A stretch of DNA of 64,000 bases from Cavia porcellus (Eukaryota; Chordata; Mammalia; Rodentia; Caviidae). The position numbers and the translations under genes are program-made. Below are positions 50,589 to 61,306 of this stretch, piece by piece. Location of the stretch: the NCBI RefSeq assembly GCF_034190915.1, contig NW_026947484.1:82593982-82657981 (forward strand), read 5' to 3'. Each line of letters begins with the position of its first letter. The stretch's first letter is position 1. The notes under the pieces were generated by a model. That model was not told where the DNA came from, did not search any database, and was given only the letters and a program-made list of their open reading frames with translations.

Positions 50589-50684
50589 CCTTTTTTTTTT
50601 TTTTTTTTGGTGCTGGGGATCAAACTCATTACTGTGCGCTTGCAAAGCAGGCACTTATACCACTGAACTAAATAACCAGCCCCT
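50589..50684 (-). mobile_element. ID-like SINE
   Basis: Plus strand: poly-T, then ggtgctggggatcaaactca, gcttgcaaagcaggcactta, taccactgaactaaat, ccagcccc. No clear target-site duplication was found. Confidence 0.8.
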
Positions 50685-51599
50685 CCTTTGCATTTTAAGG
50701 ATAGTTTGCTTTGGATATTTTTTAAAGGATATTAATCTGTCTTATCATGAACAATATTGAATGATTTTTGAGTAAATGAGAGGATAAAGGAATTTTTCTT
50801 CCTGTAAAAAGATACATCTTTTTATGAAAATATGTGGGCAATAACTGGGTATCTCCTTAGACAGTCAGAGTCTTCCTGTCTGCATTGTCATTTTAAGTAT
50901 TTAGTATTTAGGGAATACATTTTAAGTAATTTTTTGCCTGACCTTTGCAAAAATTTTGCAGAAGATCCAGTGGGAAAACAAACCTATATCTGTTGAAGCC
51001 CTAACTTGTGAATGCCAATGAGTCACAGCTTTGTGCCTTCTATTTCCCATAATCTGATGGAAACCTTGTAAATTAGTTAATCGTAACTATTTTGTAGATG
51101 AAATAACTGAATTTTAGATTATAACCAAGCCAAACCAAGACTTCAGAATGTATGAGTGAGTATAAATTTATTTTCATAGGTTAGATTAGAGCTCTACTCT
51201 TACATGCATGCTTACTTCATAATAATTTTGTATAGGTTGAACTGATAGTTTAGAGTATTTGTTATGACACTTTACTTGTAAAAGCTGGATGTGCACTTTT
51301 ATATGAAAGGCAGTATAAATTGATTTATACAGAAAGTAACTAAAAGTTAATAGTCATTTTTAAAAAGTGGGTATCTATACATTACCTAAGATCATATTCT
51401 CAGTGTGGCTCCTGTCTTACTCTGAGAAGTTTTATTAATTTGTAGGAACTCTGAAAATTAATAAATTAGAAATCTTTTTAAAATTCTCAACATCCAAAGA
51501 TTCTCAGAATGAACTGCAACAACCCTGACTTTCTCTTTTTAAAAAAATGATAAATTTTTAAAATTTTTTATCTCAGAATAAAACCAAGCAAAAAAACCA

Positions 51600-51960
51600 A
51601 TAAAGCCAATCAAAACAAAACAGTGCCATACAAGGTTTCAAAACAAGATAATAGGAAATCAACAATGGTTACCATAATGCCTCTTGTCTTCAAAATAGCT
51701 TCTCATACTATCAGACATAGGAAAATCAAGCAAAACAGAATAGGATAGAACCAATAAAAACAAAATAATGTAGGACTTCAAAAGAAGATAATAGTAAATT
51801 CAAAATAGCTACTGTAATGTATCTTGTTACCTGTGAAATAGCTGTCCATGCCCTCAGGTATAACAAAATCAAACAAGACAAAACAGAATAAAACCAAACC
51901 AAACAAGACAATGAAAATGATACAGGACTTTAAAATAATATAATAGAGAAATAACAATGA
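51600..51960 (-). repeat. Degenerate ~140-150-bp repeats, 3' half of the ORF-less element
   Basis: Three units. The anchor ggtttcaaaacaagataatagg or ggacttcaaaagaagataat-like text begins at 51634, 51773 and 51925. Between anchors the order is an AC-rich (aaaaccaa/aaaacaaaac) part and a caaaatagct part. The same modules are found in the 3' region of the HAL1-like copies. Confidence 0.65.
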
Positions 51961-52189
51961 CTACTACCTTCAGAAGGAGATTCTCTGATAGATGCCATAC
52001 TGCGTATTGTTACCCTCTAAATATATAAGATTACTGGCTTTGGACCTGCAAAGTCAATTGTATTTTACTTCAGTAGCTATCATCGAAGCCTGTGTTTCTT
52101 CTTACCAACGGGTTGCTCATGGAGGGTGGAGGGTGGGGGGTGGAGGACCTTGGCTTTTCTTGTCTCCCAGCCCATGGGTCAGGAGAGGC

Positions 52190-52575
52190 TGGCATCTACT
52201 TGTTCTCACATGGTCCGCCAATAATGCCAACTCATAGGAAGTAGCTGTCTTCTTGTTCTCCTCACTGTACTCACGAATGGCGCTAACAGGAAGGGGCTCG
52301 TGTCTGGTTGTACTCCCCACAGTCTGCACATGGTGTTGACCTATAGGAGGTGGCTGGCCTCTTGTTCTCCTCGCTGTAGCCCCCAAATGGTATTGATTAA
52401 CAGGAAAGGACTAGTTTCTGGTTGTCTTGCCTGTGATCTGTGCATGAATGACTCAGAAAGTGACTGGCTTCTTGTTCTCCTCCCTACATCCCATGAATGG
52501 CACCAACTAACAGGAAGGAGCTGGTTTCTGGTTGTCCTCTCCACAGCCCACACATGGCGCCGACTCACAGAAAGT
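52190..52575 (-). repeat. ~110-bp tandem array at 5' side of the ORF-less element
   Basis: About 3.5 diverged units. The shared phrase cttgttctcctc starts at 52252, 52361 and 52471, a spacing of 109 and 110 bp. Each unit also carries aacaggaagg(a/g)gct, tctggttgt and a (c)acatggcgc-like segment. Open frames of 81-133 codons across the array on both strands are by-products of the repeat, not genes. Confidence 0.8.
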
Positions 52576-54139
52576 CTTGACTTTCTCTTTAGAACCAAAA
52601 AGTATAGGTTTCCTAGGACTCCCTACTTGTTAGAGGTCTCCTCTGGCCATCAAATTCCCTATGACATTGGGTCTTTCACAGGATGTTTGTCTCTGATGTA
52701 GGCAGTAAGTGAGCATCTGAAGTGACACTGACTCTCAAACAGGTAATAAAATATCAGTGATCTCGTTATCCTTTTCAAACTGGACATGATTTCTTGAAAA
52801 AGAGAATTGTTTATGGTCCTGAGGAGAGAACAGGTATTGTTCGAATAACAAGTAGGGAGGCAGCTTTTGGAGATGCGTTTAAGACATTATTCATTATTAA
52901 GGGGGGCCAATAGTTATTGTAAGCAGGATCTCTATGAAATGGCTAATTATTTTGATTTTACTAATGGTAACTGTACAGTCAGAGTATTTGGTTAGTCTCT
53001 TAATGTCCAGATGTCACAGATAAAATAGCATTGGTTTAATTCATTTTTCTTCTAGCATTGTTATTGGTTTCTGTGTACACAATCTAATTCTGCTACCTTC
53101 CTCTATGACCTCTTAATTTTTTTCAGAAGTATTCAGAATATGAAGCAATATTTGGTTTCCTTGCTATTTGTGAGAAAGAATATTTTTAGTACTACTATAG
53201 AACAATAGTTTCATTTCATTGTGTGCATTATCCAGAAGTCTGGTGGTTATTCTTTTGTGAAACTCTGGTATAAAATGAAATTACTTACTGTATCTTAGTG
53301 ATATGGCAAACACTTTCAGATGGCTATTGAAAATGCTGCTGGTATGGCAGTCACTTTGATACATATACTAAAGATAGTATCTGTACCATCATAATAGTAT
53401 TAGTTTTGGGGCTGTCTATATTTCATAAGATAGCTGCAGAAGCTATTGCTTAATTTTTCTTATTAGCATGAAGTTGCTGACACTGCGGAGCCTGAAGCTG
53501 TGTTATAACCTGCTTTTGTGAATTCAGAAGTACTGGTACAGATTTAAGGAACTGCCTGGAGTTTGATTTCATGCTTTTTTTTTTTAACTGTACTATATCT
53601 GATACAGGATTTTGACAATGTTTTGTAACAATTTTGAAAGTTTCCACTATAGACTGGAGAAGCTCATCAAGGAAGAAAAAAGGAATCTCATTTAGTTGGT
53701 GTAGAAATTTTTTGTTTTGTAACAAAACTTGCCAAAGAAAGAACCAAGAAGAAAAGAAGCCTTTTTGAAGTGGTGACTCTTGCTTTGTTTTTGATTAATA
53801 TTCTTAGGTTGGTTATTGAAAGCTGATTATGAAATTCTTGCTTGGGTACAGAAACAGTCAACAGCAGGATTTTTCAGATCTGTACTGTCAGCAGTGATTC
53901 TGTAATACTAATACTTTCGGATGAAAGTCTGCATGTAAATATATTTGATTCTCAATCTTTTCAGTTTCAGAAACTCTTATGCTGTTAGATATTTTGAGAT
54001 TGCAAAGAAATTTCATTTGTCTTTGTGTGATTTACTTCCCAGAAGTTAAACAGGAAAGATTCAGAAATATATTAGTCATTTAAATGTAGCAATATTAGAT
54101 GCATAAAGAGTTACATAATTTTTCATGAAAGTAATGGAG

Positions 54140-54330
54140 GACATCAACAAAATGATGGTACAGTAAGTTCTCAACTTGTGAACATTCAAGTTGGGAACTT
54201 TCACAAATGTGCAGTATAAGATTCATAGGTTGTACTGTATAAGACTCACTTTGTCAGATTATGAATGAACTCAATTTATGAATGTTCTCCTGCAATGGAA
54301 CTTCTTTGTAAGTTGGAAACATATCGTATA
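54140..54330. mobile_element. Possible non-autonomous DNA transposon remnant
   Basis: Reads acagtaagttctcaacttgt, gaacattcaagttgggaact and, at the other end, cttctttgtaagttggaaac. The ends suggest diverged inverted repeats (caacttgtgaa / gtaagttgg), as in MER or Tigger-type elements. Identification is tentative. Confidence 0.4.
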
Positions 54331-54332
54331 GG

Positions 54333-54430
54333 GCAGTGTTGGTTAACCTAGATAGCACATGTGCTGCAGTGGGATGTTTGAATCATTGAAAGCACCAAAA
54401 GGATCTCCATCACTGGCATAGGGTCTCCAG
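54333..54430 (+). repeat. Diverged dispersed repeat, hAT-like end (unit 2)
   Basis: gcagtgttggttaacctaga, tagcacatgtgctgcagtgg, gatgtttgaatcattgaaagc: the counterpart of 21375-21470. Confidence 0.45.
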
Positions 54431-55164
54431 CACTTGTGCCTTAGCATAAGTATTAATATTAATTTGAGTAATTATTGATAGATGACAATACTGTTACAAG
54501 TACTAAGGAAGGTAGGTGGGAAGTTATAGCACCTCGATGTAGTATAGAAATATAAACAAGGAAAAGCTAAGCTGCATGTATTCTGGCACTAGACTGGCTC
54601 TTGGGCACACAGAAGATTGGCATGATTTGTCACACCCAAATTCTGGTTCTGCTTCAGCAGACCTATGCTGTAAACCATAAAATTCTGACAGTAGGCCCAT
54701 CTGCAGACTTTAGTCAGCCTGCCTGTATTTGTAGATAGGCTAATTGATGTTGGACTTTCCTTGCAAATCTGCTATTTAAGACTAGAACAGGTCACAAACT
54801 ATTATGTGCCTTATATTTAATGCACAAATATCAATACACAGCCACAAGGGTTATGAAATACAAAAGTATCATTATACTACCAAAGGAAAGAAATAAAGTC
54901 CCAGTAATCAACTTTAAAGAAATTCAGATTTCCAAACTGCCTGATAAATCACAATACTAATTTTAAGTATCTCAGTGAGCTATGAGAGAATTAAGATAGA
55001 CCAATAATTAGGAAAACAATATATGAAATTACTATTTCATCAAAGAAGTAGTAACCATAAAACAGAGCCAAACATATGTGGCAGAGCTAAGAAACACAAT
55101 GAAAGTACAGAAAAATTCTATAAAGTGCTTTTGTAGCAGATGTGATCAATCAGAAGATCAATGA

Positions 55165-55265
55165 GGGTGGGGGGATTTAGCTCAGTGGCTGAAGCACTTG
55201 TCTGGTAAGTGCAAGGTCGTGAGTTCAATCACTCTTACAAAAACAAACAAATAAACAAACAAATA
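55165..55265 (+). mobile_element. ID-like SINE, + strand
   Basis: ggggggatttagctcagtgg, ctgaagcacttgtctggtaa, gtgcaaggtcgtgagttcaa, then a (aaac)n tail. tRNA-like A and B box text is visible. Confidence 0.8.
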
Positions 55266-55334
55266 TCACATTGAGTTTGAAAGCAAATCATTTGCAGTTA
55301 TCCAAAGAACAGAAAAGAAAAAGAATGAAAAGAA

Positions 55335-55985
55335 GGCTGTTATATTTTGATCTAACCCTCCTAAATTCACGTTGAAACCTCATTGTGAGTTTCAGAGGAT
55401 CTCTAAAAGAGGAAATTCTTTCTTTCTTTTTATTTAAAGAAAAATAAACAAAATAGTAAAAGGGTACAAGTAATACAGAATTTCAAAAAAAAATAAACAG
55501 AAATCACTAGTTAATAGATTAATATTGTCATCTTAGAAATAGTTGACTAAGTTACAAAATTAAGCGTACAAAGTGGACATTCAAGCAGTGAGACTGCAAA
55601 TAGTTGTGTTCAGTAATCCAACAAATACTTAGTAATATAGTCATCTATCTTACACACCTAAACACACTTGCAGTTGTGTCCTTTAGAGCACTTTCTTCCT
55701 TTAGAGCACTTTCTAAGGAGGAAATTATTTCTTGAGGGCTTTGTCCTTATGACTGTGTTAGTGACTTAGAGGAGGACTTGAGATGACTTTTCCTCTTCCC
55801 TTCCATTCTGTGTACCATATAAAGATAAGTGGCTGACATTCATGAGGAATAGACCTGTTAGATATTAAACCAGCTATTACCTTGGTTTTCAACTTTCTAG
55901 CCCCAGAACTATGAAAAAATAAATTTCTATTCTCTATAAATGATTCATCTTGTGGTATTTTGTTATAGTAGTACAAATAGACTAA
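55335..55985 (+). mobile_element. MaLR-type LTR (MLT1/MST-like), interrupted
   Basis: The left part (55335-55420) reads like the 5' end of a mammalian MaLR LTR (cacgttgaaacctcattgtg). The right part (55734-55985) carries the typical 3' end: a ccagaactatgaaaaaataa motif with the polyadenylation signal aataaa, then ttgtggtattttgttatagtagtacaaatagacta. The HAL1-like fragment splits it. Only an LTR is seen, with no internal retroviral genes. Confidence 0.72.
55425..55717 (-). mobile_element. 5'-truncated HAL1-like 3' end
   Basis: A 293-bp piece matching the terminal 3' segment of the HAL1-like copies (for example 9740-10010), in minus orientation. It is flanked by a 16-bp duplication with one mismatch: gaggaaattctttctt at 55409-55424 and gaggaaattatttctt at 55718-55733. 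It sits inside a MaLR LTR, so it is younger than that LTR. Confidence 0.82.
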
Positions 55986-55999
55986 GGTAAAAGCCGATA

Positions 56000-58040
56000 A
56001 GAATTATGGACCACTATCAAGGGTGTCTCAGAAGGAGCAGAGAAAGAGAAAATATCAGGAAACATTTCAAGAAAATGCAAATGTTCTATAAGGCAAGAGA
56101 GGAAAATCAATGTCCTGATTCCTTAAGTCCAGAGAATTCCAAGCAAATTAATTATAATTAGATCTTTACTGCCATGTGTTATAATCAAACTCTCAAAGGT
56201 CAAAGACCAGAGAATTTCGGAAGATACAACAACAAAGCACCTTGTCACATACAAGAGAATCTCTATTAGAGTACCTGGGGATTTCTCGGGAGAATCCTTG
56301 CATGACACAAGGATGATATATTAAATTGCTGACAGAAACAAGAACAAAACTGTCAACCAAGAATCCTGTATCTGACAAGACAGTCATTCAGAAATGAGAG
56401 AGAGAATTAAGGGTCTTCACAAACAAAAATATGGAAGTTCATCATCAGTAGGCCTGCCTTATATATGTGTTAAAGGAAGTTCTTCCAGATGAAGAAAAAT
56501 GATGGCAATTTGCTGTGTGAAAACATATGACAGTAAAAATCTCACTAATAAGAATAAGCACACACAATCAGAATATCCAGGTCCTGTAATGGTGTTGTGT
56601 AATCAACATCTTTGGTTTTAGAGGTAAAAAACCAAAACTATTAGAATAATTGCTGTACTTTATTAAGAGAAATAAAAAAGATGCAAATTGTGATATAAAA
56701 ACATATAATGTAGTGAGGAAGAATAAAAACTTAGGTTTAATGTGATTGAAATTATCAGCTTAAAAATAGCACATTGTAATTAAGCCTCATCATCATCTCA
56801 AATCACAATAATATAGTCAGGCTGGGGGTGTAGCTCAGTGGTAGAGTGAATCTGTACTCTGTGCAAGGACCTAGTTTGGTCTTTAGTGCTTGTGTAAAAT
56901 GAAAGAAAAAATGATACAGTATTGGAAACACAAAAGATAAAACATAAGGGGGCAAAACATACCACTGTAGAAAAATGATCATCCCATACAGGAGGACTTT
57001 CAAAGAGGAAGAAAGGAACAGTGGCTCTATAAAAGAGCCAGAAAACAATGTGCAAGATGCAACCCTAAGTTCTTATATATCAGTAATTCCTTGAATGTAA
57101 ATGGTTAATTTATCTAATCTAAAGGTATTCCATAGCTGAATGGATTAAAAATATGTGTATACAAAGAAGACCCAATCTGTCTTGTAGAAATTCATTTCAG
57201 CATTAATGATACATAATCATTAAAAAGTGAGGGAATGGAAAAAGAAATTTCTTGCAAATGAAGATCAAACGGCAATGATAGCTATAATTATGTCAGCAAA
57301 ATAGTGTTAGTAAATAATGTGTAAAAATGAAGATGTGAATATTTGCATAATTAATAAATTATAAATTTGAATGCAACAATGCGCAACAAAGCCCATGTCA
57401 CTAGACCTGAAGAGAGAGAGAGAGACTGTGATATAATATCAGTGCAGGACTTCAGTACCTTGCTTTCAACAATGTGTGCATTGTGGTTCATCCAAACAGA
57501 AAATCAGTAATGGCACGCTGGGCTTGTACTTCACTTTAGATCAAGTGGACCTAACCAGCATATAAAGAATATTTAATTCAACAGCAGTGCAATATGTATT
57601 TTTCTCAAGCACACACAAAACATTCTCCAGGACAGTTTGTATGTTAGCCACAAAACAAGTATTAATAAATTTGAGGAGACAAAGTATTGCAAGAATTCTG
57701 ATTACTATGGTATGAAACTAGAAATAATAGGTAGTTTTTGAAAATTCATATATTTGGAAATAAAATAGTATGCTCCTGAGCAACCAATGGATCAAGGGAG
57801 ATAATAAAAGGGAAAATGGAAAATTTGAGTAAAAATAGATATTCAACATCCAAAACTTATGAAATAATAAAAAGTTTCTTTACATGGAATGTTATGACAT
57901 ACATCATGATATGAGGTAATTATATACAAATGCTTACTGGTAAAACATTCAGAAGTCAAGCAGTCAATTGCAGTTGTAGAAGGAAGTAAAAAATGGGAAA
58001 ATTGTAAGATTGATAGGCATAATGATGCCAAGTGATCAAA
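56000..58040 (+). mobile_element. Ancient L1 (L1M-type): ORF1 end to ORF2 endonuclease
   Basis: Decayed L1 on the + strand. 56130-56500 aligns with the C-terminal half of ORF1 (ataatcaaactctcaaaggtcaaagac, atcctgtatctgacaagaca-like text). 57040-58030 aligns with the ORF2 endonuclease start (tccttgaatgtaaatggtta, acttcagtaccttgctttcaac, cctgagcaaccaatggatcaa). Both frames are riddled with stops and indels. An ID-like SINE sits in it at about 56820. HAL1-like copy 3 was inserted just downstream. Confidence 0.78.
56818..56912 (+). mobile_element. ID-like SINE in ancient L1
   Basis: ggctgggggtgtagctcagt, ggtagagtgaatctgtactc, tgtgcaaggacctagtttgg. Inserted between the ORF1-like and ORF2-like parts of the decayed L1. 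Confidence 0.72.
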
Positions 58041-58151
58041 AACAAATTAAAAGCCATAATAAAAAAAACCACTTTCCCTTTACTTTGTATTAGAAGGTGA
58101 AAGGTGTGTTTGAAAAAGGTCAGTAAAGGTACATTTTAAAAGGAAGCAGGA

Positions 58152-61100
58152 TGGGATGCTCCGAACATGGCAGACAGATAGCAGCAGCTACGCAGGCTGT
58201 CTCCGAGACCCTGCTTAGAATCCAGAAATGGTACGGAGGGAGGAATCCTAACCAAAAGGAGATATACCCTGCAGACCCAAGAACGAACTGGCTGAGAGAT
58301 ACCAATTGGGAATGCAATCCTGGTGCTATAACAGGAACAGATAAAGCCTGTGTGTGGAAGCTGGAGCCCCTGCCACTGAAAGCCGTGATTTGGGTTTCCT
58401 GCCGCTGCGGCTGCATCTGAATCGGCTCAGCAGGGAGAGAGACGCACAAAGCGCTGAGAACAGGAATTGGTAAAGGAGTTAAGAGCTGGGTAGGCAGGGA
58501 GCCGTGCATCGATCTCCGGTGAGTGAGGGAAACTGGGACTCTCCCACGGTCTAGGAGGCGCCAACAGAGGACATTCTGGGACCGGGAAGACTTGCTGGAA
58601 CAGGGAGCTGTAGTGACTTCAGTCACATATTCCCCTTTCAAGCGGGATTGGTGAGCAGTGCCTAGCCTATGTGATGCTGCTGGCTGAGACCCAGTAGGCT
58701 AGCACAACCCAGATCCCAGCACCTGAAGGTGCGCCCTAGCAGTGAGGCCTTTTGACATGGAGGGGCGGGCCCCGCATAAACTCCCTGGTCCATAACTCCC
58801 CTGTGCGCTGCGGTGGGCGGGAACCCCTAGCTGGAGCAATTCAGTCAGACTGTGGCTGTCAGGGAAGGAAGCTGGGCCTCCTATATATGCTTGCATATAT
58901 AAGGAACAGAATATGAGAAGAGGGAGCAACAAGAAAGGCTCCTTGGCCCCCAATCCTGAGAAACAGGCAACAGCAGACATACCACCAATAGACATAAAAG
59001 GCTATTTCCAGAGCCTCATAAACGAGTTCAGGAATGAAGTTATTAATGACCTGAAGCAAGACATAAACGGAATAGTCAGAGAAATGCTAAGTACCACCCA
59101 CGAAAAAGCAGATGGTGGAATGGAAGAACAGAAAAAGAGGGGAGAATTATTTGATGGAGAAAATAGAGAACACATAGAATATGTGAAGCAGGTTCAAAGA
59201 GATTACCAGGAAACTAAAAACTCTATCGAAAACTGGCATAACAGCTTGAAAGAAACTAAGGACAGACTATCTGAACTGGAGGGCAGATTTGTAATATGGG
59301 AGCGTGAAATGAAAAACTTCTTAAAAATAACAAAAAAACAAACAGCAACAATACAAAAACTAGAAGATAATAAGAGGATCTATAACTTAAGAATTAAGAC
59401 TGTAGGAGAAAAAGTGGGAACACAAACAAATGGACTACAAAAGCTATTCACAGAAATAATCCAAGAGAACTTCCCTAATTTAGTAAATGGTAAAAGATAC
59501 TCAGATATATGAGGCATACAGGACTCCAGCTACCTACAACCCAAATAGAACTACACCCAGGCATATAATAATCAAAATTTCAGAATTCCAAAATAAGAAC
59601 AGAATATTAAAAGCTGTCAGAGACAAGAAACAAATCACTTACAAGGGAACACCCATCAGAATTACAGCAGACTTCTTGGCACAAACCATCAAATCACGAA
59701 GAGCGTGGGGGGAAATAATTCAAGCTTTGAAAGATAATAAGCTCCAGCCAAGATTGAGATATCCTGCACAACTATCCCTGGAAATTGATGGAAAAACAAG
59801 GTGCTTCCAGGATAAAGAGGAACTAGGGGAATATGCAACCACCAGTTCAACTCTACAGAGAATACTGCAGGATATTCTAAAAAAGAAAAATACGAAGAAT
59901 CCAGAAATAGTGCCAGAGAGACCACAATGAATGGAGCAGAAAACAAAATGAAGAAGACAAGCTGACAACTAATGACAGAAAAAGAGCTCAAGAGAAATGA
60001 GGCAGAGAAGATTGGATGATAGGAACAGCTATCTTAGAAAAAATGATGTCATAATAGGTAGTGCTGATTTGGTATCATCTTATTTTGAAGTCCCATCAAG
60101 CTTTTGTTCTTCTGTCTCCATAGGTCTTAACATGTTGTATCTTATTGGATTTTATTATATGTGATAGTATAAACAAAAACTTTTATAGACAAGGAGATTA
60201 TACAGAAACCATAGTTCATTATCTGTTAGTTGATTCTAAATACCCTGTAATACTGTCATTCTCTTGAATGGTTATACATTGTGTTGATATAGTTGATGCT
60301 ACAGTATACGAAGTTATGCTCAAAGATCTCAAGGAAAGAGACAATATAGTAACTACTTTTATGTCAGGATTATCTTGTGGTGAAACACTAATTTGCTTAA
60401 ATGGTTATGTATTGATCTGCACTGTTAAGTTGTTATGCCCTCTTTTATCTCAGTCTCCATTTTATTATTTACTTTTTTATTTTTATCCTTTTAATTAAAG
60501 GAAAAATAAATTTTAAAAAAGCAGGATATATTATAGTAACCGACTTTGATATTCTATTAACTTGATTTGAAGCCCTGTATTGCTCTCACCATCTTGTTTT
60601 GACTGATGTTCCTCTATTATGCTTTGCTTGATAGTACCATGTTTGAAAGTTTAGGCAACAGCTGTGAAGATAGTGGGATTCATTATGGCGCCCATTCTGG
60701 TTTGACTGTTACCTACTTTTGAAGACCTGTAATGTCTCCAATGTTTTGATTTTGTTGGTTTTGTTCTTTACTGTTTTGTTCAATTTTATTATAACTGATG
60801 ATATAGACAATTCTATTTAAGATAGCGGGAGGCATTATGGTAACCATTGTTGATCATCTTGTATTATGTTTTTATATTACCTGTTATGTCCACCCTTTTG
60901 ATTTAACTGATTCTGTTCTGTTAAGTCACATTTGGTTTTACTCTCTTCCAAAAAAAGTAATAAGAACTGTGGGAGCAATAAAACCAAAATGTATAATAGT
61001 CGTTGTACAAAAGAGAGGAAAAGAAAATGCTCTAAATGGTATAACTGCATGTAAATTTAAGTGTATAAGATAGACAATGATATTACTGAGTTTTGTTGGA

Positions 61101-61306
61101 TCATTGAACAGAACTGTTTGCAGTCTCACTGTTTGAATGTCCACTTTATATGCTTTAATCTTGTAACTTGAACAAATATTTCTAAGATTACAATATGTAA
61201 TCCATTAACTAGTGATTTCCTACTGTTAATTTTTTTTCTGAAATTCAGTATAACTTGTACCCTTTTTCTGCTTTTTTTCCTTTTTCTCCTTAAATTAAAA
61301 AAAAAA
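58152..61306 (+). mobile_element. HAL1-like (L1 ORF1-only) retrotransposon, copy 3
   Basis: Full-length element of 3.15 kb on the + strand. A perfect 14-bp target-site duplication, aaaaggaagcagga, lies at 58138-58151 and 61307-61320, with a poly-A tail before the right copy. The layout is a 5' UTR (58152-58912) with ATG-poor GC-rich sequence, ORF1 (58913-59930), and about 1.38 kb of 3' sequence that carries no reverse-transcriptase frame. The 3' region is the reverse-complement counterpart of 9716-11080. The intact duplication and the nearly intact ORF1 argue for a recent insertion. Confidence 0.92.
58913..59930 (+). pseudogene. L1/HAL1 ORF1p with a single frameshift (copy 3)
   Basis: The first frame (58913-59512) begins MRRGSNKKGSLAPNPEKQ and covers the N-terminus and the coiled coil (MEEQKKRGELFDGENREH, KETKDRLSELEGRF). 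It runs into the RRM-like region up to FPNLVNG. The second frame, overlapping at 59487-59930, carries DTQIYEAYRTPATYNPNRTT, the C-terminal domain (ITYKGTPIRITADF, GEIIQALKDNKLQPRLRYP) and ends in VPERPQ stop. Comparison with copy 2 places a one-base length difference near 59490-59500, in a run of A. Apart from that shift the protein is complete, about 340 residues, the usual length of mammalian L1 ORF1p. It binds RNA and has no enzymatic role; mobilisation would need L1 ORF2p in trans. Confidence 0.9.

Larger units (their letters stand above)
51539..52577 (-). mobile_element. ORF-less ~1-kb retroelement related to HAL1 3' region
   Basis: Flanked by a 13-bp duplication tgactttctcttt at 51526-51538 and 52578-52590, so it is a discrete insertion of about 1.04 kb. 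On the minus strand the 5' half (52577-52100) is a ~110-bp tandem array; a G-rich tract (on +) follows at 52121-52146. The 3' half (51990-51560) is made of degenerate ~140-150-bp units with phrases such as caaggtttcaaaacaagata and catggttaccataatgcctc-like text, also found in the 3' part of HAL1-like copy 2 (10160-10460, 10920-10950). No open frame beyond about 133 codons exists, and those fall within the tandem array. It appears to be a non-autonomous composite mobilised by L1-type machinery. Confidence 0.72.

Noticed and set aside
52190..52575. CRISPR-like array or satellite
   Set aside because: Units are contiguous and diverged without unique spacers, in a vertebrate intron, and lie inside a retroelement.
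52117..52701. Frames of 81-133 codons on both strands
   Set aside because: Produced by the ~110-bp tandem array of the ORF-less element.
58120..58641. 173-codon minus-strand frame
   Set aside because: Antisense to the GC-rich 5' UTR of HAL1-like copy 3; related sequence opposite copy 2 is broken.
59689..59991. Minus-strand 82- and 100-codon frames opposite ORF1 of copy 3
   Set aside because: Shadows of the plus-strand ORF1; the same shadow peptides occur opposite copy 2.
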